Positions 18,747 through 28,673 of a stretch of 64,000 bases of DNA are shown piece by piece. The stretch comes from Pseudoduganella umbonata (GTDB lineage Bacteria; Pseudomonadota; Gammaproteobacteria; Burkholderiales; Burkholderiaceae_D). The stretch's first letter is position 1. Each line of letters opens with the position of its first letter. The notes under the pieces were generated by a model. That model saw only the letters and a list, made by a program, of their open reading frames with translations, was not told the DNA's origin and ran no database searches. The position numbers were made by a program, and so were the translations under genes. The stretch lies in contig NZ_JACHXS010000010.1 of the NCBI RefSeq assembly GCF_014192225.1, positions 1-64,000 of the forward strand, given 5' to 3'.

Positions 18747-20047
18747 CAGCGTGCTCCGGCGCTGCCGCGTTTGTCGGCTTCGCTCGTATCCATGTTGTCT
18801 GCTTCCTCGGGCTCGTCAGGCCGGGCCAGCGCCTCGCGCACCGCGCGCACGCGGGCTTCGCGCACCAGCTCCGGAATGCGTTCGGGCTGTTCGGTGCACG
18901 CCTGGGCGATTTCCCCGGCGTTGACGCCGCGCGCGGCGGCCAGTGCCCGTTCCAGGTAGTCGCGCTGAGGGAACGGCGCATCGCGGAAGGAAGCGTTCAC
19001 CCCTTCCCGTCCGCGCGCATCGCATTCCGACACCTGCAGCAGCTGGACGAAACGGGCCGGCTTGCGGAACGCGTCGCTGCGTTCGAACAGCTTGACGATC
19101 GTGTTGCAGCGCAGTTCCAGCGCACGCGACACGTTGCCGTGCTCGCGGGCTGCCAGCACCGCCAGGTCGCGGCACTCGGTCGGCACCTTCAGGCGCGCGC
19201 ACACGTCCTTCACCAGGGCGGCGCCGAGGCCTTCATGGCCGTGATGGGCCGGCCATTTCGCGGATGGCGTGGCGCCTTTGCCCAGGTCGTGCAGCAGCGC
19301 GGCAAAGCGTACGGGCAAGTCGTAGCCTTGCCCCGCCGAGTAATCGACGACCTGCTCCAGGTGAATGCCGGTATCGATCTCCGGATGCCATTTCTCGGGC
19401 TGCGGCACACCCCACAGGCAATCCAGTTCCGGCACGATGCGCGCCAGCGCGCCGCAGTCCCGCAGCACCTGCAGCATGCGCGACGGCCGCTGTTCCATCA
19501 AGCCGCGCGACAGTTCCTGCCAGACGCGCTCGGGCACCAGCGCATCGACTTCGCCCTCGTCGACCATGCGGCGCATCAGCGCATTGGTTTCCGGCGCCAC
19601 CGTGAAATCGGTAAAGCGCGCGGCAAAGCGGGCCACGCGCAGGATGCGCACCGGATCCTCGGCAAACGCGTCCGACACGTGGCGGAACACGCGGCGGGCG
19701 ATATCGCCGCGGCCGTCGAACGGGTCGGTCAGCGTGCCGTCCCCGGCACGGGCGATCGCGTTGATCGTCAGGTCGCGGCGCACCAGATCCTGTTCCAGCG
19801 TGACATCGGGCGCCGTGTGGAACACGAAACCCTTGTAGCCGGGCGCGGTCTTGCGTTCGGTGCGGGCCAGCGCGTATTCCTCGTGCGTGTCGGGATGCAG
19901 GAACACGGGGAAATCCTTGCCGACGGCGCGAAAACCCTGCCGCACCATCTGCTCCGGCGTGGCGCCGACGACCACATGGTCATGGTCCTTGACGGGCAGT
20001 CCCAGCAGCTCATCGCGGACGGCACCGCCAACGACATAGGTTTTCAT
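18746..20047 (-). CDS. cca: CCA-adding enzyme with HD domain
   Basis: Adds or repairs the CCA end of tRNAs. The 433 residues start with the class II nucleotidyltransferase motif YVVGGAVRDELLGLPVKDHD, where the metal-binding Asp residues lie. RRDLTINAIA and DPFDGRGDIARRVFRHVSD follow. An HD hydrolase domain (about 225-340, LLHDLGKGATP and HHGHEG) gives the phosphatase and phosphodiesterase activities of this subtype. Start ATG 20047 overlaps the GST stop by one base (TGATG), and its own stop overlaps the GNAT start the same way. Confidence 0.95.
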   Translation of the reverse strand: MKTYVVGGAVRDELLGLPVKDHDHVVVGATPEQMVRQGFRAVGKDFPVFLHPDTHEEYALARTERKTAPGYKGFVFHTAPDVTLEQDLVRRDLTINAIARAGDGTLTDPFDGRGDIARRVFRHVSDAFAEDPVRILRVARFAARFTDFTVAPETNALMRRMVDEGEVDALVPERVWQELSRGLMEQRPSRMLQVLRDCGALARIVPELDCLWGVPQPEKWHPEIDTGIHLEQVVDYSAGQGYDLPVRFAALLHDLGKGATPSAKWPAHHGHEGLGAALVKDVCARLKVPTECRDLAVLAAREHGNVSRALELRCNTIVKLFERSDAFRKPARFVQLLQVSECDARGREGVNASFRDAPFPQRDYLERALAAARGVNAGEIAQACTEQPERIPELVREARVRAVREALARPDEPEEADNMDTSEADKRGSAGAR

Positions 20048-20760
20048 CAGGCCGCCGCGCCCCCGGCTTCGTCGGCCTGGGCTCCTTCGGCGCGGGCTTC
20101 CTCGATCCAGCGCGCCACGGCCGGGTGCCGCGTGACCCGCTCGCAGTAGGCCGACAGTGCCGGCGGCAATGCCACGCCATAGGTATTGAAGCGCGTGACG
20201 ACCGGGGCGAAGAATGCGTCCGCCAGGGAGAATTCGCCGAACAGGAATTCGTTGTGGCCGAAGCGGCACAGGCACTCTTCCCAGATTTCGCTGACCCGGC
20301 CGATATCCGCCTGCGTGTCCGGCGTGCGGCCCTGGCCGCGCAGGCTGGCGCCGATATTCATCGGCATCGTGCTGCGCAGGCTCGCGAAGCTGGAGTGCAT
20401 CTCGGCGCAGATCGAGCGTGCGGTGGCGCGCGCCGCCACGTCCTGCGGCCACAGGTGCTTGTCCGGGAACTGCTCGGCCAGGTATTCGCAGATCGCCAGG
20501 CTGTCCCAGATCGTCATGTCGCCGGCCAGCAGCACGGGCACCCGGCCGCTGTGCGTGTAGCGGGCAATGTCGCCGGAAGTTTCCGGGCGGTCCAGCTTGA
20601 CGCGCACCTCGGTGAACGGGATGCCGAAAGCGGTCATTGCCACCCACGGCCGCATCGACCAGGAGGACAGGTTCTTGTTGCCGATGACGAGCGTGAGGCC
20701 GGGCTGGCGCGCGGCGGCCAGGGTCTGGGTCAGTGTGGGGTCGAGTTCGATCGTTTGCAT
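20047..20760 (-). CDS. Glutathione S-transferase family protein
   Basis: A 237-residue GST. The thioredoxin-like N-terminal domain has NLSSWSMRPWVAM (likely catalytic Ser), then SGRVPVLLAGDMTIWDSLAI, the usual cis-Pro and Glu/Asp-Ser glutathione site. An all-helical C-terminal domain follows, with FGEFSLADAFFAPVVTRF. The last 15 residues are Ala/Gly-rich. It heads the GST-cca-GNAT overlapping set. The substrate is unknown, and the link with tRNA repair is probably only transcriptional. Confidence 0.9.
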   Translation of the reverse strand: MQTIELDPTLTQTLAAARQPGLTLVIGNKNLSSWSMRPWVAMTAFGIPFTEVRVKLDRPETSGDIARYTHSGRVPVLLAGDMTIWDSLAICEYLAEQFPDKHLWPQDVAARATARSICAEMHSSFASLRSTMPMNIGASLRGQGRTPDTQADIGRVSEIWEECLCRFGHNEFLFGEFSLADAFFAPVVTRFNTYGVALPPALSAYCERVTRHPAVARWIEEARAEGAQADEAGGAAA

Positions 20761-20800
20761 GAGGGTGGAAAATGCGGGAAAAGTAAGGGAGCGCGCCGGA

Positions 20801-22828
20801 TCAGCGGCTCGAGAAACTGTTCTGCTGCGATTCCTGGCCGCGCGGATCGGGCTCGCGCATGTCCTTCTCGCTGTAGCCCTTCGGCGTGACGACGCCCAGC
20901 CGCGCCTTCATCGATTGCGGCCGGCCTTCGAACAGCGCCGCATAGTAGGTCGCATTGGTCATCACGTTCTTCACGTAGCCGCGCGTTTCCGAGTAGGGAA
21001 TCGATTCGATGAAGATGGTGGCATCCATCGGCTTCGTCAGCGCCGAACGCCAGGAGCGCAGCCGGCCGGGGCCCGCATTGTAGGCGGCGGTGGCCAGTAC
21101 CTGCGAACCGTCCATGCTGCCGAGCACCATGTTCATGTAGTTGGCACCCAGCAGGATGTTGGTGCGCACGTCGGTCAGCATGTCCTGCACGAAATTCGTC
21201 AGGCCGATCTTGTTGGCCACCCAGCGCCCGGTGGAGGGCATCACCTGCATCAGGCCCGATGCGCCCGCGCTCGACTGCGCATTCATCACGAAGCGCGATT
21301 CCTGCCGGATCAGGCCGTAGACCCACGCGCGGTCGAGACCGAGGGTGGAGGTGGTGGGGCGCATGATTTCATCGTGCGGCGCCGGATAGCGGTGCGTGTA
21401 GTCGGCCAGTGCGCGGGTGCGCTCCGAGGTGTACACCATCCGGTCGAGGATATGGTGCTGGCGCGCATATTCGGCGGCGGCGATCAGTTCGCGGTCCGAC
21501 AGGTGCCGCACTTCCCAGTTCCACTCGCGCAGGCCTTCGAAGCGCAGCCGCATGTCGAAGAACTTCAGCGCGCGGCGGATGCCCGGGTTGGCGGCGATCG
21601 CGGCGATTTCCTGCGCCGTCACCGGTGCGCCCGGGGCCGGGATGCTGACCGTGCGGCCCAGCTCTTCGGCGGCCAGCAAGCCATAGTAATCCTCGCGATC
21701 GGCGATGCTCTGGTACAGGAACTGCGCCTCGGGTGTCATCTGGCCGCCGGCCAGCGCGACGGAGGTGCGGGCCTGCCAGTACACCCAGGTGGGATCCTGG
21801 CGCAGTTGCGGCGGCATGGCCGCGAGGTAGTCGCGCACCAGTTGCCAGTTACCGTCGCGCAGCGCATAGCGGATGCGCCACTGGTGCTGGTCGATCGACA
21901 GCGGCGCCCCGGCGGCAAGGCGCCAGTAATCGGAAGTTTCCGGATCCACCACGTACGACGCCGGCAGTGCGATATTGGCCCAGCCGATCGCCTGCTCCTG
22001 CGGCGTCAGCCTCGGCAGTGCTTTCCTCAGCGCCAGCACGGACAGCTTGACGCTGGTGCGGGCGGCGCGGCCCAGCGCGACCAGGAATACTTCACGGTCG
22101 GCCTTCGAGCTGCCGACACCCTTTGCCAGTACCACGGCGGGCACGTCGATCGCCTGGGCGATCTTGTCGTCGGAACCGTTCAGCAGCATGATGGTGCGGC
22201 GCGCCGCACCGGTGGCCTTCGTTTCGCCGGCCAGGCGCACCTGCGCCCACAGGTCTTCCTGGGTGAACTGGCCGGTCTGCGCCAGCGACGCGATCAGCGC
22301 GCTGCATCCCTCGCCGTAATACGGCGGATAGATCAGCAGCGCGCGGGCATCGGCGGCCACGTTCTCGCCTTTCGACAGGCGCGACAGCAAGCCGTAGCAT
22401 TTGACCTGGGTATCGTCCTTCAGCACGAACAGCGGGAACTGCTGGTCGAACATGGCCCATTCGCGCTTGCGGCCCAGTTCCAGCAGCCAGTCGTTGCGCA
22501 GGCGGTCGGCGATCGCCGTGCCTTGATAGCGCTGCAGGAAGGCCAGGATCTCGCCCGAGGTGGCGGCAACGAAATGGGATTTGAGCCGATAATAGTCGAC
22601 GTAGGACGGAATGGCGTAGTCGGCGAGCCGTGCCGCGTAGAACTCGGCCTTTGTCGCGTCGTTGCGGCGCACGGAATCGCGCAGCAGCAGGAACGCATCA
22701 TCGTCCTTGCGGCTGTCGCCCAGGTCTTGCGGGATGGCGAGGAGCGGGGTGGCGCAGGCGATCGCGAGCAGTACGCCGGCTATCCATTTCGACGGGGAAA
22801 TCAAGATACGACTCTCAAAAAGTGACAT
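20801..22828 (-). CDS. slt: Soluble lytic murein transglycosylase (Slt70-like)
   Basis: Cuts peptidoglycan glycan strands in the periplasm, forming 1,6-anhydroMurNAc ends. The 675 residues start with a signal segment (WIAGVLLAIACATPLLA), then a long alpha-helical superhelix, and end with the SLT domain (about 490-640). The catalytic Glu lies in LIRQESRFV; SAGASGLMQVMPSTGRWVA and TAAYNAGPGRLRSW are the other SLT motifs. Start ATG 22828 gives a proper signal peptide; a longer frame to 23011 lies inside the divergent gene. The start codon overlaps that of the opposite gene (CATG at 22826-22829). Confidence 0.92.
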   Translation of the reverse strand: MSLFESRILISPSKWIAGVLLAIACATPLLAIPQDLGDSRKDDDAFLLLRDSVRRNDATKAEFYAARLADYAIPSYVDYYRLKSHFVAATSGEILAFLQRYQGTAIADRLRNDWLLELGRKREWAMFDQQFPLFVLKDDTQVKCYGLLSRLSKGENVAADARALLIYPPYYGEGCSALIASLAQTGQFTQEDLWAQVRLAGETKATGAARRTIMLLNGSDDKIAQAIDVPAVVLAKGVGSSKADREVFLVALGRAARTSVKLSVLALRKALPRLTPQEQAIGWANIALPASYVVDPETSDYWRLAAGAPLSIDQHQWRIRYALRDGNWQLVRDYLAAMPPQLRQDPTWVYWQARTSVALAGGQMTPEAQFLYQSIADREDYYGLLAAEELGRTVSIPAPGAPVTAQEIAAIAANPGIRRALKFFDMRLRFEGLREWNWEVRHLSDRELIAAAEYARQHHILDRMVYTSERTRALADYTHRYPAPHDEIMRPTTSTLGLDRAWVYGLIRQESRFVMNAQSSAGASGLMQVMPSTGRWVANKIGLTNFVQDMLTDVRTNILLGANYMNMVLGSMDGSQVLATAAYNAGPGRLRSWRSALTKPMDATIFIESIPYSETRGYVKNVMTNATYYAALFEGRPQSMKARLGVVTPKGYSEKDMREPDPRGQESQQNSFSSR

Positions 22829-23432
22829 GACCAGCGACCTTAGAATAACACGCCTGACTGAAGGGCTACCACCCGCGAGCGTACAGACGGCCGCGGCGGA
22901 AAAGGCTGCGTTGCGCAAGCAATTGCTGGCTGAACGGCGCAACTTGCCGGCAGAAACCCGTGCCCGGTGGGATGCCGACATCTGCCGGCACATCGTGCAG
23001 TGGTGGCACACGGCAAAAGTGGATGCACTGGGCGTCTACTGGCCGCTGCGCGACGAGCCCGACCTGCACTCCGCCTATGCCGAGCTGGCACGCCTGGGCG
23101 TGCGGCTGCTGCTGCCGGTGGTACTGAAGCGCGACGCGCCACTGGACTTCGCCGCCTGGCAGATCGGCGAACCGTTGGTCAAGGATGCGATGGGTATCGC
23201 GATACCGGCCGCGCTGCGCATCGAGCCGTATCCGCCGGCGCTGCTGGTGCCCTGCCTGGGCTTCAATGGACAAGGCTACCGGCTGGGATACGGCGGCGGT
23301 TTCTACGACCGCACGCTGGAAAAGGAACCCCGGCCGGCGACGGTCGGCATCGCCTACTCCTGCCTCGCCGCCGAGTTCGGCAGCGACGGGCACGACATCG
23401 CGCTGGACCGAATCATCACCGAGCAAGGGTGA
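22827..23432 (+). CDS. 5-formyltetrahydrofolate cyclo-ligase
   Basis: Converts 5-formyl-THF to 5,10-methenyl-THF with ATP. The 201 residues carry the family's basic N terminus (LRKQLLAERRNLP), LLVPCLGFNGQGYRLGYGGG (the ATP and folate loop, with GYGGGFYDRTL) and the VGIAYSC segment. No later in-frame ATG precedes the conserved region, so ATG 22827 is the best start, although the RBS is weak. It converges with metF, another C1-folate enzyme, with a 60-nt palindrome between them. Confidence 0.92.
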   Translation: MTSDLRITRLTEGLPPASVQTAAAEKAALRKQLLAERRNLPAETRARWDADICRHIVQWWHTAKVDALGVYWPLRDEPDLHSAYAELARLGVRLLLPVVLKRDAPLDFAAWQIGEPLVKDAMGIAIPAALRIEPYPPALLVPCLGFNGQGYRLGYGGGFYDRTLEKEPRPATVGIAYSCLAAEFGSDGHDIALDRIITEQG

Positions 23433-23447
23433 GCATAAAAAACCACC

Positions 23448-23507
23448 ACCGGTGACAGGCACCTGTTTTTCTGGAACATTTCACGGAAATAGGTGCCTGT
23501 CACCGGT
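23448..23507. repeat. 60-nt palindromic element (family A)
   Basis: Perfect 17-bp arms ACCGGTGACAGGCACCT (23448-23464) and AGGTGCCTGTCACCGGT (23491-23507) enclose a 26-nt loop that has its own small stem (ATTTC...GGAAAT). It lies in the convergent gap between 5-formyl-THF cyclo-ligase and metF. The element at 51720-51779 is homologous, with the same length and arms, 21 of 26 loop bases shared, and two compensated arm changes. TTTT follows on the plus strand. Confidence 0.92.
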
Positions 23508-23527
23508 TTTGCCGGTGTTGCTTCAAT

Positions 23528-24358
23528 TTACTTGACCAGCCGCTGCCACAGGGCCGTCGTCGGGGCCACCTGGTTCATGCTGTAGAAGTGCAGGCCCGGG
23601 GCGCCGCCGGCAAGCAGGCGCTCGCACAGGGCCGTGACCACGTCCAGGCCGAAGGCCTTGATCGACGCGGTATCGTCGCCGAAGCTGGCCAGCTTCAGGC
23701 GCACCCAGCGGGGAATCTCGGCGCCGCACATGTCCGAGAAGCGCATCAGCTGCGTGTAGTTCGTGATCGGCATGATGCCGGCCACGACCGGCACGGTGAC
23801 GCCGGCTTTCTGCGCCGCGTCGACGAACTGGAAGTACGCGTCGGCGTTGTAGAAATACTGCGTGATGGCCGAATCGGCACCCGCCTTCACCTTGCGCACG
23901 AAGGCATCGAGGTCGGTCTGCGGCGATTTTGCCTGCGGGTGGACTTCCGGATAGGCGGCCACTTCGATATGGAACCAGTCGCCCGTTTCGGCGCGGATGA
24001 ATTCCACCAGTTCGTTGGCATAGCGGAATTCGCCGGCCGCGCCATAGCCGCTGGGCAGGTCGCCGCGCAGTGCCACGACCCGCTTGATGCCGTGCGACTT
24101 GTATTCGTTCAGGATGGCGCGGATCGATTCGCGCGTACCGCCCACGCACGACAGGTGCGGCGCGGCTTGCTCGCCGGCGGACATGATGTCGAGCACGGTT
24201 TCCAGCGTGCCGCGCTGGGTGGTGCCGCCGGCACCGAACGTGACGGAAAAATACTTGGGATGCAGTTCGGACAGCTTGGCGCGCGTGGCGCGCAGCTTTT
24301 CCGCGCCTTCCGCCGTCTTCGGCGGGAAAAATTCGATACTAAAATTATGGTCAGCCAT
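23528..24358 (-). CDS. metF: 5,10-methylenetetrahydrofolate reductase
   Basis: Reduces methylene-THF to 5-methyl-THF for methionine synthesis with FAD and NADH. The 276 residues match the bacterial length. FSIEFFPPKT opens the barrel (catalytic Glu in EFFPP), and SVTFGAGGTT, HLSCVGGT, LRGDLPSGYG and GADSAITQYFYNAD are family motifs. Its start overlaps the upstream membrane-protein gene by 8 bp. With ahcY and metK upstream on the same strand it forms a SAM-cycle cluster. Confidence 0.96.
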   Translation of the reverse strand: MADHNFSIEFFPPKTAEGAEKLRATRAKLSELHPKYFSVTFGAGGTTQRGTLETVLDIMSAGEQAAPHLSCVGGTRESIRAILNEYKSHGIKRVVALRGDLPSGYGAAGEFRYANELVEFIRAETGDWFHIEVAAYPEVHPQAKSPQTDLDAFVRKVKAGADSAITQYFYNADAYFQFVDAAQKAGVTVPVVAGIMPITNYTQLMRFSDMCGAEIPRWVRLKLASFGDDTASIKAFGLDVVTALCERLLAGGAPGLHFYSMNQVAPTTALWQRLVK

Positions 24359-24701
24359 CGGCGTCTTTCAACAACAGGGAAGAGAGGGCCCAGGAGATCA
24401 CGCTGTACAGCAGTGCGCCGCCGACCGCCGCCCAGAAACTCGTCACGTTGAAGCCTTCCACGAATTGCGCCACCAGCCAGAACGTGAAGCCGTTGACGAT
24501 GAAGATGAACAGGCCCAGCGACAGGACGGTCACGGGTAAGGTGAGAAGGAGCAGCAGTGGACGGATCAGCGTGTTCACCAGCCCGAGGATGAGCGCCGCG
24601 ATCAGGGCTGCGCCGACGCTCGTGACGTCGACGGAATGCATCAGGTAAGGCACTGCGAACAGCGCCACGGCATTGATGAACCAGGTCAGGACCAGACGCA
24701 T
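24351..24701 (-). CDS. Small membrane protein of the phage_holin_4_2 / YvlD family
   Basis: A 116-residue protein made of four hydrophobic segments (about 5-22, 28-45, 52-75, 90-112) with the family's RPLLLLLTLPVTVLSLGLF and FIVNGFTFWLVAQF. Despite the Pfam-style name, these are chromosomal proteins of unknown function, not phage lysis genes. Nothing else here looks phage-derived. It overlaps the metF start by 8 bp, so its role may relate to the SAM cycle only through co-expression. Confidence 0.85.
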   Translation of the reverse strand: MRLVLTWFINAVALFAVPYLMHSVDVTSVGAALIAALILGLVNTLIRPLLLLLTLPVTVLSLGLFIFIVNGFTFWLVAQFVEGFNVTSFWAAVGGALLYSVISWALSSLLLKDADG

Positions 24702-24751
24702 TGTGTTTAAAGCCTCAAGCGGAAAACAGCGAAGTACAGTGCAAGCGTTGC

Positions 24752-24778
24752 AAAAAAAGGCCGGCTTCCGCCGGCCTT
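24752..24778 (-). terminator. Intrinsic terminator of ahcY
   Basis: On the minus strand AAGGCCGGC, the loop GGAA and GCCGGCCTT are followed by a run of T. It lies 9 bp after the ahcY stop and before the holin-like gene, which may therefore have its own promoter. Confidence 0.9.
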
Positions 24779-24786
24779 CGTACCCA

Positions 24787-26202
<1,416 letters not shown>

Positions 26203-26233
26203 CACGCCTCCTTTCATGTTGAAAAAAGTTGAC

Positions 26234-26300
26234 GTGAGCGCGGTTGCAGAAGTGTCCGAGCCTGGCGGATTCGATTGATCCGTCGCAACGCTCCTCGGAG
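26234..26300 (-). promoter_or_regulatory. SAH riboswitch in the ahcY leader
   Basis: The minus strand reads TCCGAGGAGCGTTGCGAC, then a variable hairpin, GCCAGGCTCGGA, a short loop, and CCGCGCTCAC. This matches the consensus of the S-adenosylhomocysteine riboswitch: CCGAG pairs with CTCGG, and GAGCG with CGCTC forms the pseudoknot helix. Its place right before ahcY is the known context. These RNAs turn the gene on when SAH binds. Confidence 0.92.
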
Positions 26301-26317
26301 AACAGGCATTCTATAAC

Positions 26318-26344
26318 AAAAAACCGGATAAGCGATCCGGTTTT
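26318..26344 (-). terminator. Intrinsic terminator between metK and the ahcY leader
   Basis: Minus-strand arms AAAACCGGAT and ATCCGGTTTT (10 bp) around CGCTT, ending in six T. It separates the metK transcript from the ahcY riboswitch, so ahcY must have its own promoter in the short space between them. Confidence 0.85.
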
Positions 26345-26353
26345 GTTACCCGA

Positions 26354-26411
26354 AAAATGGGGACAGACACCATTTTCCCGGCAAGATTGCCTCAAAAACA
26401 GCGTCTGTCCC
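26354..26411. repeat. Palindrome-like element downstream of metK
   Basis: GGGACAGAC (26360-26368) and GTCTGTCCC (26403-26411) form a 9-bp perfect pair. Inside lies a second stem, AAAATGG/CCATTTT, at 26354-26376. The words AAAATGGGGAC and GACAGACACC resemble parts of the 41-nt and 60-nt palindromes elsewhere in the window, so it looks like a diverged or composite member. It lies 17 bp after the metK stop. Confidence 0.7.
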
Positions 26412-26427
26412 GACTTTTATTCGGCTG

Positions 26428-27597
26428 TTACGCGAGGCCGGCGGCGGCGCGCAGGGCAGCGGCCTTGTCGGTGCGTTCCCAGCTGAATTCCGGCTCTTCG
26501 CGGCCGAAGTGGCCGTAGGCGGCGGTCTTGCGGTAGATCGGGCGCAGCAGGTCCAGCATCTGGACGATGCCTTTCGGACGCAGGTCGAAGTGCTCATGCA
26601 CCAGTTCGGCGATCTTCTCGTCCGGAATGACACCGGTGCCTTCGGTATAAACCGTGATATTGATCGGGCGGGCGACGCCGATGGCGTACGACACCTGCAC
26701 CTGGCACTGGCGCGCCAGGCCGGCGGCCACGACGTTCTTCGCCACATAGCGGGCGGCGTAGGCGGCCGAGCGGTCGACCTTCGACGGATCCTTGCCGGAG
26801 AACGCGCCGCCGCCGTGCGGGGCCGCGCCACCGTACGTGTCGACGATGATCTTGCGGCCGGTCAGGCCGCAGTCGCCCTGCGGGCCGCCGATGACGAAAC
26901 GGCCGGTCGGGTTGACCAGGAATTTCGTATCCTTCAGCCACTCCTTCGGCAGCACCGGACGGATGATCTCTTCGATGACCGCTTCCTCGATCTGCTTGTG
27001 CTGCATTTCCGGTGCGTGCTGGGTCGACAGCACGACGGTATCCACCGCCACCGGGCGGCCATCCACATAGCGCAGCGTGACCTGCGACTTGGCATCCGGA
27101 CGCAGCCACGGCAGGCGGCCATCCTTGCGCAGCTGCGACTGGCGTTCGACCAGGCGGTGCGAGTAATAGATCGCGGCCGGCATCAGTTCCGGCGTTTCGT
27201 CGCAGGCGTAGCCGAACATCAGGCCCTGGTCGCCGGCGCCCTGGTCCAGGTCGATGCCGGCGCCTTCGTCGACACCCTGGGCGATGTCCGGCGACTGCTT
27301 GTCGTAAGCCACCAGCACGGCGCAACCCTTGTAGTCGATGCCGTATTCGGTATTGTCGTAGCCGATGCTTTTGATGGTTTCCCGGGCGACCTGAATATAA
27401 TCCACATTGGCGTGGGTAGTGATCTCACCGGCCAGCACGACGAGGCCGGTATTGCACAGCGTTTCGGCGGCCACGCGGGCGGTCGGATCCTGGGCCAGGA
27501 TCGCGTCGAGAATCGCGTCGGAAATCTGGTCGGCGACCTTGTCGGGGTGGCCTTCGGAAACGGATTCGGACGTGAAGAGGTAATCGATGGAAGGCAT
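26428..27597 (-). CDS. metK: S-adenosylmethionine synthetase
   Basis: Makes SAM from methionine and ATP. The 389 residues match family length. Visible motifs are SEGHPDKVADQISDAILD (with the catalytic His), GAGDQGLMFGYACDET, the phosphate loop GGGAFSGKDPSKVDRSAAY, and FVIGGPQGDCGLTGRKIIVD. It leads a minus-strand SAM-cycle series (metK, ahcY, membrane protein, metF) and faces the divergent acyltransferase pair. About 220 bp of upstream DNA holds repeated GAGTCTC words but no riboswitch I recognise. Confidence 0.97.
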   Translation of the reverse strand: MPSIDYLFTSESVSEGHPDKVADQISDAILDAILAQDPTARVAAETLCNTGLVVLAGEITTHANVDYIQVARETIKSIGYDNTEYGIDYKGCAVLVAYDKQSPDIAQGVDEGAGIDLDQGAGDQGLMFGYACDETPELMPAAIYYSHRLVERQSQLRKDGRLPWLRPDAKSQVTLRYVDGRPVAVDTVVLSTQHAPEMQHKQIEEAVIEEIIRPVLPKEWLKDTKFLVNPTGRFVIGGPQGDCGLTGRKIIVDTYGGAAPHGGGAFSGKDPSKVDRSAAYAARYVAKNVVAAGLARQCQVQVSYAIGVARPINITVYTEGTGVIPDEKIAELVHEHFDLRPKGIVQMLDLLRPIYRKTAAYGHFGREEPEFSWERTDKAAALRAAAGLA

Positions 27598-27818
27598 CGC
27601 AAGTTCCTATGGTTGTCGAGACTCGACGTTGAGACTCGCATTAAAAAAACTGTCGCAACAACCCATATGGCTTGCGACGCTTTAGCGATATTTTTATCCC
27701 GCCTCGCAAGTTGTCTGTTAACTCGGCGGTTCCTGCTGACGTGGTATTTTACGCTTCTTCAAAAAATTTTGGGCACCGGCTACATGAACTGTTGTCCCCA
27801 CCCGTCAATAACCTGTAC

Positions 27819-28673
27819 ATGCTGTTAAGAACTTTCCGTTTTTTCTCCATCTTTCCATTGCCGGTCCTGCATGGCATTGGCGCTGCCATGGGCTGGCTCG
27901 TTTATGGGTTGTCACCTTCGTATCGCCGCCGCATGCGCGACAACATGGGCCGTGCGGGCTATGCCGGACACCTGCGCCAGGCCGTTGCCGAGGCCGGCAA
28001 GGCGGTGGCCGAGCTGCCGTTCGTGTGGCTGGCATCCGAAGAGCGCATTGCGCGCCGCGTATTCCTCAAGAACTACGGGCTGGTCGAAGAACACCTGCGC
28101 GCCGGTCGTGGCATCGTGTTCCTGACGCCTCACCTGGGCTGCTTTGAAATCACCGCGCAACGCGTGTCGCACGATACCCCGATCATGGTGATGTACCGCC
28201 CGCCGAAGCAGGCGGCAATGAAGCCGCTGGTGGAGGTGGCGCGTGCACGCGGACAGATGCTGCTGGCGCCGGCCAACCTGTCCGGCGTGCGGATGCTGGC
28301 CAAGTTCCTGAAGTCGGGCAAGCCTGTCGGCATCCTGCCGGACCAGGTGCCGCAGGAAGGCGAAGGCGTGTGGGCCGAGTTCTTCGGCCGGCCCGCCTAC
28401 ACGATGACGCTGCCGGCCAAGATGGCCAGGCTGGGCGGCGATGCGCCGGTGGTGCTGACCTATGCCGAGCGGCTGCCGCGCGGGCGCGGTTTCCTGATTC
28501 ACTTCGTGCCGTTCCCCGGCACGCTGGAAGGCGACAACGCGCAACAGGCGCGGGCGATCAATGCCGCGATGGAACAGCTGATCGCCGGCTGCCCGGCCCA
28601 GTACTACTGGAGCTACAACCGCTACAAGGTGCCGCCTGGCGTGGCGGCACCGAACACGGCGGAGGCCGCATGA
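27819..28673 (+). CDS. Lipid A biosynthesis acyltransferase (LpxL/HtrB family), first copy
   Basis: An inner-membrane enzyme that adds a secondary acyl chain to lipid A. It has 284 residues, slightly shorter than LpxL of E. coli. An N-terminal hydrophobic anchor (FFSIFPLPVLHGIGAAMGWL) is followed by the catalytic HX4E motif HLGCFE in LTPHLGCFEITAQ, then MVMYRPPK and GILPDQVPQEGEGVWAEFFG. I chose ATG 27819 as the natural start; an extension to 27672 looks non-coding. The stop overlaps the next acyltransferase (ATGA). Confidence 0.9.
   Translation: MLLRTFRFFSIFPLPVLHGIGAAMGWLVYGLSPSYRRRMRDNMGRAGYAGHLRQAVAEAGKAVAELPFVWLASEERIARRVFLKNYGLVEEHLRAGRGIVFLTPHLGCFEITAQRVSHDTPIMVMYRPPKQAAMKPLVEVARARGQMLLAPANLSGVRMLAKFLKSGKPVGILPDQVPQEGEGVWAEFFGRPAYTMTLPAKMARLGGDAPVVLTYAERLPRGRGFLIHFVPFPGTLEGDNAQQARAINAAMEQLIAGCPAQYYWSYNRYKVPPGVAAPNTAEAA

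Noticed and set aside
24351..24701. Possible prophage remnant (holin-like protein)
   Set aside because: The family is chromosomal despite its name, and no other phage gene, attachment site or composition shift is nearby.
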